Below, in pieces: positions 24,236 to 32,697 of a stretch of DNA of 64,000 bases (the stretch's first letter is position 1; each line of letters starts with the position of its first letter). The translations under genes and the position numbers were made by a program. The notes under the pieces are model-generated. The model was not told the DNA's origin. It ran no database searches and saw only the letters and a list, made by a program, of their open reading frames with translations. The stretch lies in assembly GCF_004327285.1 (NCBI RefSeq), contig NZ_QJUI01000015.1:1-64000 (forward strand), given 5' to 3'. Source of the stretch: Phytopseudomonas daroniae (GTDB lineage Bacteria > Pseudomonadota > Gammaproteobacteria > Pseudomonadales > Pseudomonadaceae).

Positions 24236-24262
24236 GGTTATCCACCATAGCTGTGGATAACC
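24236..24262. promoter_or_regulatory. Inverted repeat containing DnaA-box-like sequences
   Basis: GGTTATCCAC (24236-24245) and GTGGATAACC (24253-24262) are perfect inverse complements with a 7-base spacer. The right arm includes TGTGGATAA (24252-24260), an exact TTATCCACA DnaA box in reverse; the left includes TTATCCACC, one mismatch. A third box, TGTGCATAA, lies at 24427-24435. The region between is strongly AT-rich and has no gene. Its role is open: a DnaA-binding site or simply a promoter. Confidence 0.5.
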
Positions 24263-24486
24263 TTGTGAACAGTTATGGGATTAGCTTACCAAACGCCCTT
24301 GCCATGCGGCCTTGCCACAGATCGGACATTTTTTATCCAGCGAATAAATTCCTGTTAAATCAACTAGTTGAAAAAATCAAAAGATTTCGTAAAAAATCTG
24401 ACCGAGTAAAAGAAGCCTTGTTGCAATGTGCATAACCGTAACGCCGGGATTACATTCGACACCCAGGCAAAAGCCCCCCAGAAACG

Positions 24487-24513
24487 ACAACGCCCCGTAG
24501 AACGGGGCGTTGT
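24487..24513. terminator. Bidirectional hairpin terminator of the fkpA-like gene
   Basis: ACAACGCCCCG (24487-24497), a 5-base loop TAGAA and CGGGGCGTTGT (24503-24513): a perfect 11-bp stem just after the stop of the peptidylprolyl isomerase gene, which runs on the minus strand. The T-tract is short in both directions, so efficiency is uncertain. Confidence 0.65.
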
Positions 24514-24529
24514 TTCGAACCAGCTGAAC

Positions 24530-25270
24530 TTACTGAGCTGGAGCGGCCTCAGGAGCCTCTTCCTGTTCCTGAGCAGCCTGATCCTTGATAGCGATCAGTT
24601 CCAGGTCGAATACCAGTACCGAGTTGGCCGGAATCGCCGGGCTCGGGCTCTGGGCGCCGTAGGCCAGTTCGCTAGGGATGTACAGTTTGTACTTCTCGCC
24701 AACGTGCATCAGTTGCAGGCCTTCGACCCAACCCGGGATCACGCCGCCAACCGGCAGGTCGATCGGGGTGCCACGCTCGACGGAGCTGTCGAACACGGTG
24801 CCATCGGTGAGCTTGCCTTCGTAGTGAACGGTAACCACGTCGTCAGCACTGGGCTGAGGGCCATCGGCCTTCTTGACCACTTCGTACTGCAGACCGGATT
24901 CGGTGGTGGTGACGCCGTCACGCTTGCCGTTCTCTTCCAGGAACTTCTTGCCGGCCTGAGCCGCTTCCTCGTTCATGGCGGTCATGCGTTCTTCGGCACG
25001 CTTTTGCAGGAAAGCGAAGGCTTCGATCAGCTCTTCGTCTTTCAGGCGCTGCTCTTTCTTGCCGATGGCATCCTCGATACCTTGGGCGACAGCATTCGGA
25101 TCCAGATCGTCCATGCCTTCCTGAGCCAGGCTTTTGCCCATGTTCAGGCCAATACCGTAGGAAGCCTTCTGAGCCGGGCTTTCCAGTTTCACTTCGCTGG
25201 TTTGCGAATCACAACCGGCGAGGACCAGGCCCACCAGGGCGATCGCTGCTGCCAAACGATGCTGTTTCAT
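24530..25270 (-). CDS. FkpA-like peptidylprolyl isomerase lipoprotein
   Basis: This 246-residue FKBP-type isomerase begins with a lipoprotein signal, MKQHRLAAAIALVGLVLAGC, with the acylated Cys at 20. A coiled-coil N-terminal dimerisation region (about 25-130) follows, then an FKBP domain (VTVHYEGKLTDGTVFDSSVERGTPIDLPVGGVIPGWVEGLQLMHVGEKYKLYIPSELAYG). The tail is Glu/Ala-rich. It should fold periplasmic proteins and be anchored to the outer membrane. The start at 25270 has AAGGAA 5 bases upstream and matches the signal peptide; the longer frame upstream adds unrelated residues. It is monocistronic and ends at the hairpin terminator. Confidence 0.88.
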   Translation of the reverse strand: MKQHRLAAAIALVGLVLAGCDSQTSEVKLESPAQKASYGIGLNMGKSLAQEGMDDLDPNAVAQGIEDAIGKKEQRLKDEELIEAFAFLQKRAEERMTAMNEEAAQAGKKFLEENGKRDGVTTTESGLQYEVVKKADGPQPSADDVVTVHYEGKLTDGTVFDSSVERGTPIDLPVGGVIPGWVEGLQLMHVGEKYKLYIPSELAYGAQSPSPAIPANSVLVFDLELIAIKDQAAQEQEEAPEAAPAQ

Positions 25271-25339
25271 GCTGATTCCTTGTTCGCTGCGCCCTAGGGC
25301 AATCGAGTGAAGGCGCGAGCTTAGGGGGTGTGGGTGTCT

Positions 25340-25356
25340 CAACGCAAGCCGCGTTG
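25340..25356. repeat. Hairpin CAACGC-AAGCC-GCGTTG, relic of the 7.6-kb element
   Basis: Sequence matching the left interior of the 7644-7989 element (CGCAAGCCGCGTTGCTG). It is flanked by no recognisable termini, so it is a fragment or a shared motif. It lies just upstream of the fkpA-like gene start. Confidence 0.45.
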
Positions 25357-25530
25357 CTGTGAATTGTCCAGGCAGATCACGCATGCCTTGCGGGAAGTGG
25401 CGAGATGAAGCAGGAAGCTGACCGGATCGTTCAGTTCGTCGTGCCGGTTGCCAAAGCAGCGGCGTAACTGACTAGCCGGTATGAGTTTTTTTGCCGAGAG
25501 AAGTTCACTGGCAGGCAAGGCAAATTGGCA

Positions 25531-26433
25531 TCACTGGGTGTTCGCTCGCGCCCTCGCTACCCGTGAAGCGGACTCCCGCCCCAGCACATGACTGATGCGC
25601 TGCCCCGCGTCGATCAACCGCGACAGATCGACGCCGGTTTCGATGCCGAGCCCCTGCAACAGGTAGAGCACGTCTTCGCTCGCCACGTTGCCGGTAGCGC
25701 CCTTGGCGTAGGGGCAGCCGCCCAGCCCGGCGACCGAACTGTCGAAAACCATGACGCCTTCCAGCAGGCTGGCGTAGATATTGGCCAGCGCCTGGCCGTA
25801 GGTATCGTGAAAGTGCCCGGCCAATCGTTCGCGTGAGACATCACGCCCTACCACCTCGAGCAAATGCCGCACGCCACCTGGCGTGCCAACGCCGATGGTG
25901 TCGCCCAGGGAGATTTCATAACAGCCCATGGCCTGCAACTCGCAGGCGACAGCGGCGACCTGATGGGCCGAGATGGCGCCGTCGTAGGGACAGCCCAACA
26001 CGCACGACACGTAGCCGCGCACGCGGATGCCGTGCTGCTGCGCCATGTCCATGACCGGCTGAAAGCGCAACAGGCTCTCGGCGATCGAGCAATTGATGTT
26101 GCGCTGCGAGAAGGACTCGGAGGCCGCCGCGAACACAGCGACTTCCTTCACGCCGGCCTCGAGGGCAGCCTCCAGCCCTTTCAGGTTGGGCGTCAACGCC
26201 GCGTAGGTGACACCGGGTCGCTGACCGATGGCGGCAAACACCTCGCCACTGCCGGCCATTTGCGGCACCCATTTGGGCGAGACGAAACTGCCGACTTCTA
26301 TATAGCCGAGCCCCGCTGCGCTCAGGTCGTCCACCAGGCGCACCTTGTCAGCCACGCTGATTGGCTGTTTCTCGTTCTGCAGACCGTCCCGCGGGCCGAC
26401 TTCCACCAGGCGTACGTGGCTGGGCAGGCTCAT
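25531..26433 (-). CDS. liuE: Hydroxymethylglutaryl-CoA lyase
   Basis: This 300-residue HMG-CoA lyase begins with the pattern VRLVEVGPRDGLQNE and has SLGDTIGVGTPG and the signature GLGGCPYAKGATGNVASED, which carries the catalytic Cys. It converts HMG-CoA to acetyl-CoA and acetoacetate, the final step of leucine/isovalerate breakdown; the acetoacetate would feed the ato genes at 17.8 kb. The start at 26433 overlaps the stop of liuD (ATGA), which also rules out the longer frame to 26493. Confidence 0.93.
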   Translation of the reverse strand: MSLPSHVRLVEVGPRDGLQNEKQPISVADKVRLVDDLSAAGLGYIEVGSFVSPKWVPQMAGSGEVFAAIGQRPGVTYAALTPNLKGLEAALEAGVKEVAVFAAASESFSQRNINCSIAESLLRFQPVMDMAQQHGIRVRGYVSCVLGCPYDGAISAHQVAAVACELQAMGCYEISLGDTIGVGTPGGVRHLLEVVGRDVSRERLAGHFHDTYGQALANIYASLLEGVMVFDSSVAGLGGCPYAKGATGNVASEDVLYLLQGLGIETGVDLSRLIDAGQRISHVLGRESASRVARARANTQ

Positions 26434-28337
26434 GGCTGCGCCTCCAGCTCGACCAGTACCCTTCCTTCGCCGATCAGCTCGCCCTCGGTGCAATGGATCG
26501 CCTTGACCGTCCCCGCCTGCGGCGCACGAATGCTGTGCTCCATCTTCATGGCTTCCAGCACCACCAGCGCAGCTCCGGCCTCGACGCTCTGACCAGGCTC
26601 GACCAGGACACGAACGATGCTACCGTTCATGGGCGCGGTGAGCCCGCCCTGATGAGCATTGCCTGCCTCGACAGCGGCGATGGGGTCGAAACGGCGCACG
26701 ACCAGCCACTCGACGCCGCGGCGCAGATAAAGCGTGTCGCCCTGACGCACTACATCTGCCTTGCGTACCGCGCCGCCTGACTGAAACACCACGCGCTGGC
26801 TGACATCGCCGCACACCAGGGTCATGTGCGCCTGTGCCGGCAAACCGCTGCGCCAGGTATTGCGGGCCGCCCAGGGCGAGTGTGGATCGTCTGCCCGCTG
26901 CCGCTCGGCATCGGTGGCCAAAAACGCCGCAGCAGCCTGTTGCCAGAAAGCCTCCGGGAGTTCGCTGGTCGGCGGTAGCAACTGCGCCTGGTGACGCTCG
27001 ATGAAGCCGGTATCCAGCTCCGCTGCAGCGAACGCAGGATTGGCAAGGATGCGCTGCAGGAACGCCAGATTGGTCTTGAAGCCGCCGATCACGGTTTCAC
27101 CCAGCATGGCCAGGAGCCGCTGACGGGCTTCTTCGCGGTTCTCTCCCCAGGCGATCAGCTTGGCCAGCATCGGATCGTAGAACGGCGACACCTCGTCGCC
27201 CTGCTCCACGCCGCTGTCGACCCGCCGCCCCGGCCCGGCCGCAGGCTCACGGTACAGGTCGAGATGGCCGCTGGCGGGCAGGAAGCCGCCCTCCGGGTCT
27301 TCGGCATACAGGCGCACCTCAATGGCGTGGCCGTCGAGCGGCACCTGCTCCTGGCTGATCGGCAGCGGTTCACCGCGCGCCACACGAATCTGCCAGGCCA
27401 CCAGGTCGAGACCGGTGATCGCCTCGGTCACCGGATGTTCGACCTGCAGGCGTGTGTTCATCTCCATGAAGAAGAACTCGCCGCGCGCATCGAGGAGAAA
27501 CTCCACGGTGCCGGCGCCCACATAGCCGATGGCCTGCGCGGCGCGCACGGCGGATTCGCCCATGGCCCGACGCAGTTCAGGCGACAGGCCTGGCGCGGGC
27601 GCCTCTTCGACCACCTTCTGATGGCGTCGCTGAATCGAGCAGTCGCGCTCAAAGAGGTACAGGCAGTTGCCCTGCTGGTCGGCGAATACCTGAATCTCCA
27701 CGTGACGCGGTTTGAGCAGGTATTTTTCCACCAGCATGCGCCCATCACCGAACGCCGACTGTGCTTCACGCTGCGCCGAGGCCAGGGCGTCGGCCAGATC
27801 GCTCTCGCGCTCGACCACTTTCATACCTTTGCCACCGCCACCGGCAGTCGCCTTGAGCAACACGGGGTAGCCGATGCGCGCGGCTGCCGTGCGGAACGTT
27901 TGCAGATCCTGCGCCTCGCCGTGGTAACCCGGCACCAGCGGTACGCCGGCCTCCTCCATCAATGCCTTGGCAGCGGACTTGCTGCCCATGGCGTCGATGG
28001 CACTGGCCGGTGGGCCGAGGAAGATCAGCCCGGCCGCCTCGAGCTTGCGCGCGAAGGTGGCATTCTCGGAGAGGAAGCCATAGCCGGGGTGGATGGCTTG
28101 CGCGCCGCTGGCCAGGGCGGCTTCGATGATCCTGTCCATCAGCAGGTAGCTTTCGCTGGGCTTGGCGCCGCCCAGGCCGATGGCCATATCCGCTTCGCGC
28201 ACGTGTCGGGCGGTGCGGTCGATATCGCTGTGCACCGCAACCGTGGTCAGCCCCAGGGCTTTGGCGGTACGCATCACCCGACAGGCGATTTCGCCGCGAT
28301 TGGCGATCAGAAGCGTGGTGATCGTGGTGGTTTTCAT
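26430..28337 (-). CDS. liuD: 3-Methylcrotonyl-CoA carboxylase alpha (biotin) subunit
   Basis: This 635-residue biotin carboxylase/biotin carrier subunit begins TTLLIANRGEIACRVMRTAK. It has the ATP-grasp loop GGGGKGMKVV, the biotin carboxylase core QRRHQKVVEEAP, and near the C-terminus the biotinylation motif VVLEAMKMEHSI. With LiuB it carboxylates 3-methylcrotonyl-CoA. I chose the ATG at 28337; a GTG at 28346 overlapping the liuC stop could also serve. Its stop overlaps the liuE start. Confidence 0.92.
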   Translation of the reverse strand: MKTTTITTLLIANRGEIACRVMRTAKALGLTTVAVHSDIDRTARHVREADMAIGLGGAKPSESYLLMDRIIEAALASGAQAIHPGYGFLSENATFARKLEAAGLIFLGPPASAIDAMGSKSAAKALMEEAGVPLVPGYHGEAQDLQTFRTAAARIGYPVLLKATAGGGGKGMKVVERESDLADALASAQREAQSAFGDGRMLVEKYLLKPRHVEIQVFADQQGNCLYLFERDCSIQRRHQKVVEEAPAPGLSPELRRAMGESAVRAAQAIGYVGAGTVEFLLDARGEFFFMEMNTRLQVEHPVTEAITGLDLVAWQIRVARGEPLPISQEQVPLDGHAIEVRLYAEDPEGGFLPASGHLDLYREPAAGPGRRVDSGVEQGDEVSPFYDPMLAKLIAWGENREEARQRLLAMLGETVIGGFKTNLAFLQRILANPAFAAAELDTGFIERHQAQLLPPTSELPEAFWQQAAAAFLATDAERQRADDPHSPWAARNTWRSGLPAQAHMTLVCGDVSQRVVFQSGGAVRKADVVRQGDTLYLRRGVEWLVVRRFDPIAAVEAGNAHQGGLTAPMNGSIVRVLVEPGQSVEAGAALVVLEAMKMEHSIRAPQAGTVKAIHCTEGELIGEGRVLVELEAQP

Positions 28338-28342
28338 GGTCG

Positions 28343-29131
28343 TCACTGCCAGGCCGGTTTGCGTTTCTGCAGGAAGGCGTTGAGGCCCTCCTGCCCTTCT
28401 TCACTGACGCGGATGCCGGCGATCACGCTCTCGGTGCGCTGGCGCAACGCGTCTCCGAGCACGCCACTGCCGACATCCTGGAGCAGCGCCTTGGCGGCAC
28501 GCATGGCCTGCGGGCTGTTCTGCAACAGATTGGCGACCCACTGCTCGACCTCCGCCTCCAGCTCGCCAGCGGGATAGCATTCGGCGAGCAGCCCCAGCTC
28601 CCGAGCGCGCTCGCCGCTGAAGCGTTCGGCACTGAGCGCATAGCGCCGAGCGGCACGCTCACCGATGGCCTGCACCACGTAGGGGCTGATCACAGCGGGA
28701 ACCAGGCCGATGCGCACCTCGGAAAGGCTGAACGACGCATCAAGGGCACCGATGGCGATGTCGCAGCAGGCCGTCAGCCCGACCGCACCGCCGAACGCGG
28801 CACCTTGCACCACCGCCAGCGTCGGGCATGGCAAATGGTAGAGCAGGCTCATCAACTCGCCGAGCTCGTGGGCGTCGCGCAGGTTGGCGGCGTAGTCGAG
28901 CTGCGCCGAAGCCTGCATCCAGCCCAGATCGGCGCCGGCGCAAAAGTGCCTGCCCTGCCCGCGCAGGACGAGAAACCGCAGGCTGTCGTCAGCCGCCACC
29001 TGGCGCAGTGCCTGGATCAGCTCGGCGATCATTTCGGCGTTGAAGGCGTTGTGCTTGTCCGGGCGGTTCAGCCACAAGGTGGCGACGCCGCGTGGATCCG
29101 TGTGCAATTCGATGGTGCTGAAATCGGTCAT
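28343..29131 (-). CDS. liuC: Methylglutaconyl-CoA hydratase (enoyl-CoA hydratase family)
   Basis: This 262-residue crotonase-fold enzyme has LRGQGRHFCAGADLGWMQ (oxyanion loop) and VQGAAFGGAVGLTACCDIAIG. It converts 3-methylglutaconyl-CoA to HMG-CoA between the carboxylase and the lyase. GGGAG precedes the ATG at 29131. The upstream gap to liuB contains AGCTACAAG tandem repeats. Confidence 0.9.
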   Translation of the reverse strand: MTDFSTIELHTDPRGVATLWLNRPDKHNAFNAEMIAELIQALRQVAADDSLRFLVLRGQGRHFCAGADLGWMQASAQLDYAANLRDAHELGELMSLLYHLPCPTLAVVQGAAFGGAVGLTACCDIAIGALDASFSLSEVRIGLVPAVISPYVVQAIGERAARRYALSAERFSGERARELGLLAECYPAGELEAEVEQWVANLLQNSPQAMRAAKALLQDVGSGVLGDALRQRTESVIAGIRVSEEGQEGLNAFLQKRKPAWQ

Positions 29132-29143
29132 AGGAACTCCCTT

Positions 29144-29225
29144 GAGCTACAAGCTACAAGCTACAAGCCGCAAGCGGTTCTGCGTTTTCTTGCCGCTTGC
29201 CGCTTGCAGCTTGAGGCTTGCAGCT
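29144..29225. repeat. CTACAAG tandem repeat / hairpin in the liuB-liuC gap
   Basis: Tandem copies of CTACAAG (29147-29167) followed by inverted CTTGC-type copies to 29225 allow a long stem. Related AAGCTGCAAGC arrays also lie in the liuA-liuB gap (about 30850-30933). They may stabilise or process the operon mRNA. Confidence 0.7.
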
Positions 29226-30833
29226 TTACATACGAAACACGCCGAACCGGGTCGGCTCGACAGGCGCATTCAGGCTGGCGGAAATCGCCAGGGCCAGTAC
29301 TTCGCGGGTCTGCGCAGGGTCGATCACGCCGTCATCCCATAGCCGGGCACTGGAGTAATACGCATGGGCCTGGCGCTCGTACTGCTCGACGATCGGCTGC
29401 TTGAGGCGCTGCTCGTCCTCGGCGGAAAACACCTGGCCGGCGCGTTGCGCCTGTTCGTGCTTGACCTGCACCAGCACCCCGGCGGCCTGCTGCGCGCCCA
29501 TCACGCCGATTCGCGCGTTGGGCCACATCCACAGAAAACGCGGATCATAGGCACGGCCACACATGCCGTAGTTACCGGCGCCGAAGCTGCCGCCGATGAT
29601 CACCGTGAACTTTGGCACGCGGGCGCAGGCCACCGCCGTGACCAGCTTGGCGCCATGTTTGGCGATACCGCCCTCTTCGTATTTCTTGCCGACCATAAAG
29701 CCGGTGATGTTCTGCAGGAACAGCAACGGGATGCCGCGCTGACAGGCCAGCTCGATGAAGTGCGCACCTTTCTGCGCAGCCTCGGCGAAGAGGATGCCGT
29801 TGTTGGCCAGAATGGCGACCGGGTAGCCGCTGATGTGCGCGAAGCCACAGACCAGGGTGGTGCCGAACAGCGCCTTGAATTCATCGAGCTGCGAGTCATC
29901 GACGATCCGTGCGATCACTTCCCGTACATCGAAAGGTTGCTTGGGGTCGGCGGGAATGACGCCGTACAGCTCATCCGCGGCGTAACGCGGCGCGATGGGC
30001 TGCCGCGTCTGCAACTCGCCAAGCTTGCGCCAGTTGAGGTTGGCAATGCAGCGGCGCGCCAGGGCCAGGGCATGTTCGTCGTTCTCCGCATAGTGATCGG
30101 CCACGCCACTGGTCTTGCAGTGTACGTCGGCGCCACCGAGCTCCTCGGCGCTGACCACTTCACCGGTGGCGGCTTTCACCAGCGGCGGGCCGGCGAGAAA
30201 GATGGTCGCCTGCTCGCGCACCATGATGGTCTCGTCGCTCATTGCCGGCACATAGGCGCCGCCGGCGGTGCACGAGCCCATCACCACGGCGATCTGCGCG
30301 ATGCCCTGGGCGCTCATGTTGGCCTGGTTGAAGAAGATGCGACCGAAGTGCTCGCGATCCGGGAACACCTCGTCCTGACGCGGCAGGTTGGCACCGCCGG
30401 AGTCCACCAGATAGATGCACGGCAGCCGGTTCTGACTGGCGATGGCCTGGGCGCGCAGATGCTTCTTCACGGTCAAGGGGTAGTAGCTGCCGCCCTTCAC
30501 CGTGGCGTCGTTGGCGATGACCATGCATTCGACGCCTTCGACGCGGCCAATCCCGGCGATCACCCCAGCGGCCGCGACGTCTTCGTCATACACCTGGTAG
30601 GCGGCCAACTGGCCTATTTCCAGAAACGGCGACCCCGGATCGAGCAGCCGGTCGATGCGCTCGCGAGGCAGCAGTTTGCCGCGCGATGTGTGCCGCTCCT
30701 GCGCCTTGGCACCGCCGCCTTCGCGGGTGCGGGCAAGCAAGCTGCGCAGCTCATCGACCTGGGCCAACATCGCCTCGCGGTTGGCGGCGTACTCAGAGGA
30801 ACGGGTATTCAGTTGCGTGAGGACAATGGCCAT
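29226..30833 (-). CDS. liuB: 3-Methylcrotonyl-CoA carboxylase beta subunit
   Basis: This 535-residue acyl-CoA carboxyltransferase subunit begins TQLNTRSSEYAANREAMLAQV and has GAKAQERHTSRGKLLPRERIDRLLDPGSPFLE, VMGSCTAGGAYVPAMSDETIMV and the C-terminal CoA-binding half GSFGAGNYGMCGRAYDPRF. It transfers the carboxyl group from biotin of LiuD to methylcrotonyl-CoA. It lies between the isovaleryl-CoA dehydrogenase and the hydratase in the usual Pseudomonas order. Confidence 0.93.
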   Translation of the reverse strand: MAIVLTQLNTRSSEYAANREAMLAQVDELRSLLARTREGGGAKAQERHTSRGKLLPRERIDRLLDPGSPFLEIGQLAAYQVYDEDVAAAGVIAGIGRVEGVECMVIANDATVKGGSYYPLTVKKHLRAQAIASQNRLPCIYLVDSGGANLPRQDEVFPDREHFGRIFFNQANMSAQGIAQIAVVMGSCTAGGAYVPAMSDETIMVREQATIFLAGPPLVKAATGEVVSAEELGGADVHCKTSGVADHYAENDEHALALARRCIANLNWRKLGELQTRQPIAPRYAADELYGVIPADPKQPFDVREVIARIVDDSQLDEFKALFGTTLVCGFAHISGYPVAILANNGILFAEAAQKGAHFIELACQRGIPLLFLQNITGFMVGKKYEEGGIAKHGAKLVTAVACARVPKFTVIIGGSFGAGNYGMCGRAYDPRFLWMWPNARIGVMGAQQAAGVLVQVKHEQAQRAGQVFSAEDEQRLKQPIVEQYERQAHAYYSSARLWDDGVIDPAQTREVLALAISASLNAPVEPTRFGVFRM

Positions 30834-30849
30834 TCGTACCTACTCCGTA

Positions 30850-30933
30850 GGGGCTTCAAGCTGCAAGCCACAAGCTGTAAGTAAAGTGCGCCCGGAGGCT
30901 ATGCTTGCCGCTTGAAGCTTGTCGCTTGCAGCT
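30850..30933. repeat. AAGCTGCAAGC-type inverted repeats in the liuA-liuB gap
   Basis: Short direct and inverse copies of GCTGCAAGC/GCTTGCAGC (for example GGGCTTCAAGCTGCAAGCC near 30850 and CTTGCCGCTTGAAGC near 30905). It is the same family as the array at 29144-29225. No gene. Confidence 0.6.
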
Positions 30934-32118
30934 CTATTTCGTTTCGTTGAACAGCTCTCGGCCGATCAGCATGCGGCGAATTTCGCTGGTACCGGCGCCG
31001 ATCTCGTAGAGTTTGGCGTCGCGCCACAGGCGCCCGACCGGAAACTCGTTGATGTAGCCGTTACCGCCAAGGATCTGGATCGCCTCGCCGGCCAGCCAGG
31101 TGGCTTTTTCCGCAGCGTAGAGGATGACCCCGGCGCAGTCCTTGCGCACCTGGCGCACATGGCCGCTACCCAGAGAGTCGAGCTGCTTGCCCACGGCGTA
31201 CAGGTACGCGCGGCAAGCCTGCTGGGTGGTGTACATGTCGGCGAGCTTGCCCTGGATCAGCTGGAACTCGCCGATGCTCTGGCCGAACTGCTTGCGGTCG
31301 TGGATGTACGGCACCACCACATCCATCGCCGCCTGCATCAGCCCGAGCGGCCCGCCGGAGAGCACGGCACGTTCATAGTCCAGGCCGCTCATCAGCACCC
31401 TGGCGCCTTCGCCGACGCCACCCAGTACGTTTTCCTCTGGCACCTCGACGTCCTGGAACACCAACTCGCCGGTGTGCGAGCCACGCATGCCGAGCTTGTC
31501 GAGCTTCTGCGCCACGCTGAAACCTTTCGCGCCCTTCTCCACGATGAACGCCGTCATACCCTTGGCGCCGGCGGTCAGGTCGGTCTTCGCGTAGACCACC
31601 AGCACATCGCAATCCGGGCCGTTGGTGATCCACATCTTGCTGCCGTTGAGCACATAGCGATCACCCTTCCTGTCCGCCCGCAGCCTCATCGAGACCACGT
31701 CGGAGCCGGCGTTGGGCTCGCTCATGGCCAGCGCACCGATGTGTTCACCGCTGATCAGCTTCGGCAGGAAACGGCGCTTCTGCGCCTCGCTGCCGTTGCG
31801 GTTGATCTGGTTCACACAGAGATTGGAATGGGCGCCGTAGGACAGGCCAATGCCGCCGGCAGCACGGGATATTTCCTCCATGGCGACCATATGCGCCAGA
31901 TAGCCCATGCCAGCGCCACCGTATTCTTCGCTGACAGTCAGGCCAAGCAGGCCCATGTCGCCGAACTTGCGCCACAAATCCATAGGGAACTGGTCGCTGC
32001 GGTCGGCCTGCGCGGCACGCGGGGCGATTTCTTTGGCGGCGAAACCGGCGACGGCGTCGCGCAGCATGTCGATTTCCTCGCCGAGGAAGAAATTCAAACC
32101 TGGCAGGGTGATGCTCAT
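30934..32118 (-). CDS. liuA: Isovaleryl-CoA dehydrogenase
   Basis: This 394-residue acyl-CoA dehydrogenase has the FAD/substrate region GALAMSEPNAGSDVVSMRLRADRKGDRYVLNGSKMWITNG and the C-terminal QILGGNGYINEFPVGRLWRDAKLYEIGAGTSEIRRMLIGREL. It oxidises isovaleryl-CoA to 3-methylcrotonyl-CoA and passes electrons to ETF. Start 32118 (MSITLPGLNF) has GGAG 9 bases upstream; the longer frame to 32133 is less likely. It is the first structural gene after liuR. Confidence 0.93.
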   Translation of the reverse strand: MSITLPGLNFFLGEEIDMLRDAVAGFAAKEIAPRAAQADRSDQFPMDLWRKFGDMGLLGLTVSEEYGGAGMGYLAHMVAMEEISRAAGGIGLSYGAHSNLCVNQINRNGSEAQKRRFLPKLISGEHIGALAMSEPNAGSDVVSMRLRADRKGDRYVLNGSKMWITNGPDCDVLVVYAKTDLTAGAKGMTAFIVEKGAKGFSVAQKLDKLGMRGSHTGELVFQDVEVPEENVLGGVGEGARVLMSGLDYERAVLSGGPLGLMQAAMDVVVPYIHDRKQFGQSIGEFQLIQGKLADMYTTQQACRAYLYAVGKQLDSLGSGHVRQVRKDCAGVILYAAEKATWLAGEAIQILGGNGYINEFPVGRLWRDAKLYEIGAGTSEIRRMLIGRELFNETK

Positions 32119-32176
32119 GTAACGGCTCTCCATTGTTGTAGTTGTCGGATGCGTTAAACGATCGGTAAGACGGGTC

Positions 32177-32563
32177 TCAGGAGGCGGCGGATATCTCCTG
32201 CATGGCGCTCAGACAGCGCTGCTCGGCGGTATCCAGTTCGCGTTGCATCTGCTGAATGTCGAGCATCTGCCGAGCAAGGTGCTCGCGGCGCTCGGCGATC
32301 TTTTCCAGGAAGTGGTCGAGCTGTTTGCGGTTACCGCCAACGGGGTCGTACAGATCGATCAGCTGTTTGCACTCGGCCAGGGAAAAACCGATGCGTTTGC
32401 CACGCAGGATCAGCATCAGCGTCACCCGGTCGCGACCGCTGTAGATGCGCTCCTGCCCTCTACGCTCGGGCGCGAGCATGCCCTGCTCTTCGTAAAAACG
32501 AATGGTACGGGTGGTGACACCTAGTTCGTGGGCCAGATCGGAAATGCTGTAGGAGTGGCTCAT
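32177..32563 (-). CDS. liuR: MerR-family regulator LiuR
   Basis: This 128-residue MerR-type activator/repressor has an N-terminal winged helix YSISDLAHELGVTTRTIRFYEEQGMLAPERRGQERIYSGRDRVTLMLI and a dimerisation coiled coil with the DLYDPVGGNRKQLDHFLEKI segment typical of LiuR. It heads the liuRABCDE operon and should bind the palindrome at 32590-32605 upstream of its own start. Confidence 0.92.
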   Translation of the reverse strand: MSHSYSISDLAHELGVTTRTIRFYEEQGMLAPERRGQERIYSGRDRVTLMLILRGKRIGFSLAECKQLIDLYDPVGGNRKQLDHFLEKIAERREHLARQMLDIQQMQRELDTAEQRCLSAMQEISAAS

Positions 32564-32589
32564 GGTACGGGCTGCTCGCCTGGATGACC

Positions 32590-32605
32590 TTTACGTAAAC
32601 GTAAA
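32590..32605. promoter_or_regulatory. LiuR-type operator TTTACGTAAACGTAAA
   Basis: Arms TTTACGT and ACGTAAA are exact inverse complements with a 2-base centre. Position and sequence match the known LiuR consensus upstream of branched-chain acid operons. A perfect -35-like TTGACA (complement of 32622-32627) lies just upstream on the minus strand, as expected for a MerR-controlled promoter. Confidence 0.8.
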
Positions 32606-32697
32606 CCTGCAATCGCAACGCTGTCAAATCGGCAAGAATTTCGGGCTGGAAGGAACAGAAGGCATGGCCGCAACGGCCATGCCTTGCGCGAATATCA

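Noticed and set aside
24193..24435. 80-residue plus-strand frame in the AT-rich gap
   Set aside because: No SD, no similarity, low GC compared with the genes around, and it covers the probable promoter of the DUF1232 gene.
24201..24530. A chromosomal replication origin
   Set aside because: There are too few DnaA boxes, no dnaA/dnaN or rpmH neighbour, and the flanking genes are ordinary; it is kept only as a DnaA-box-like finding.
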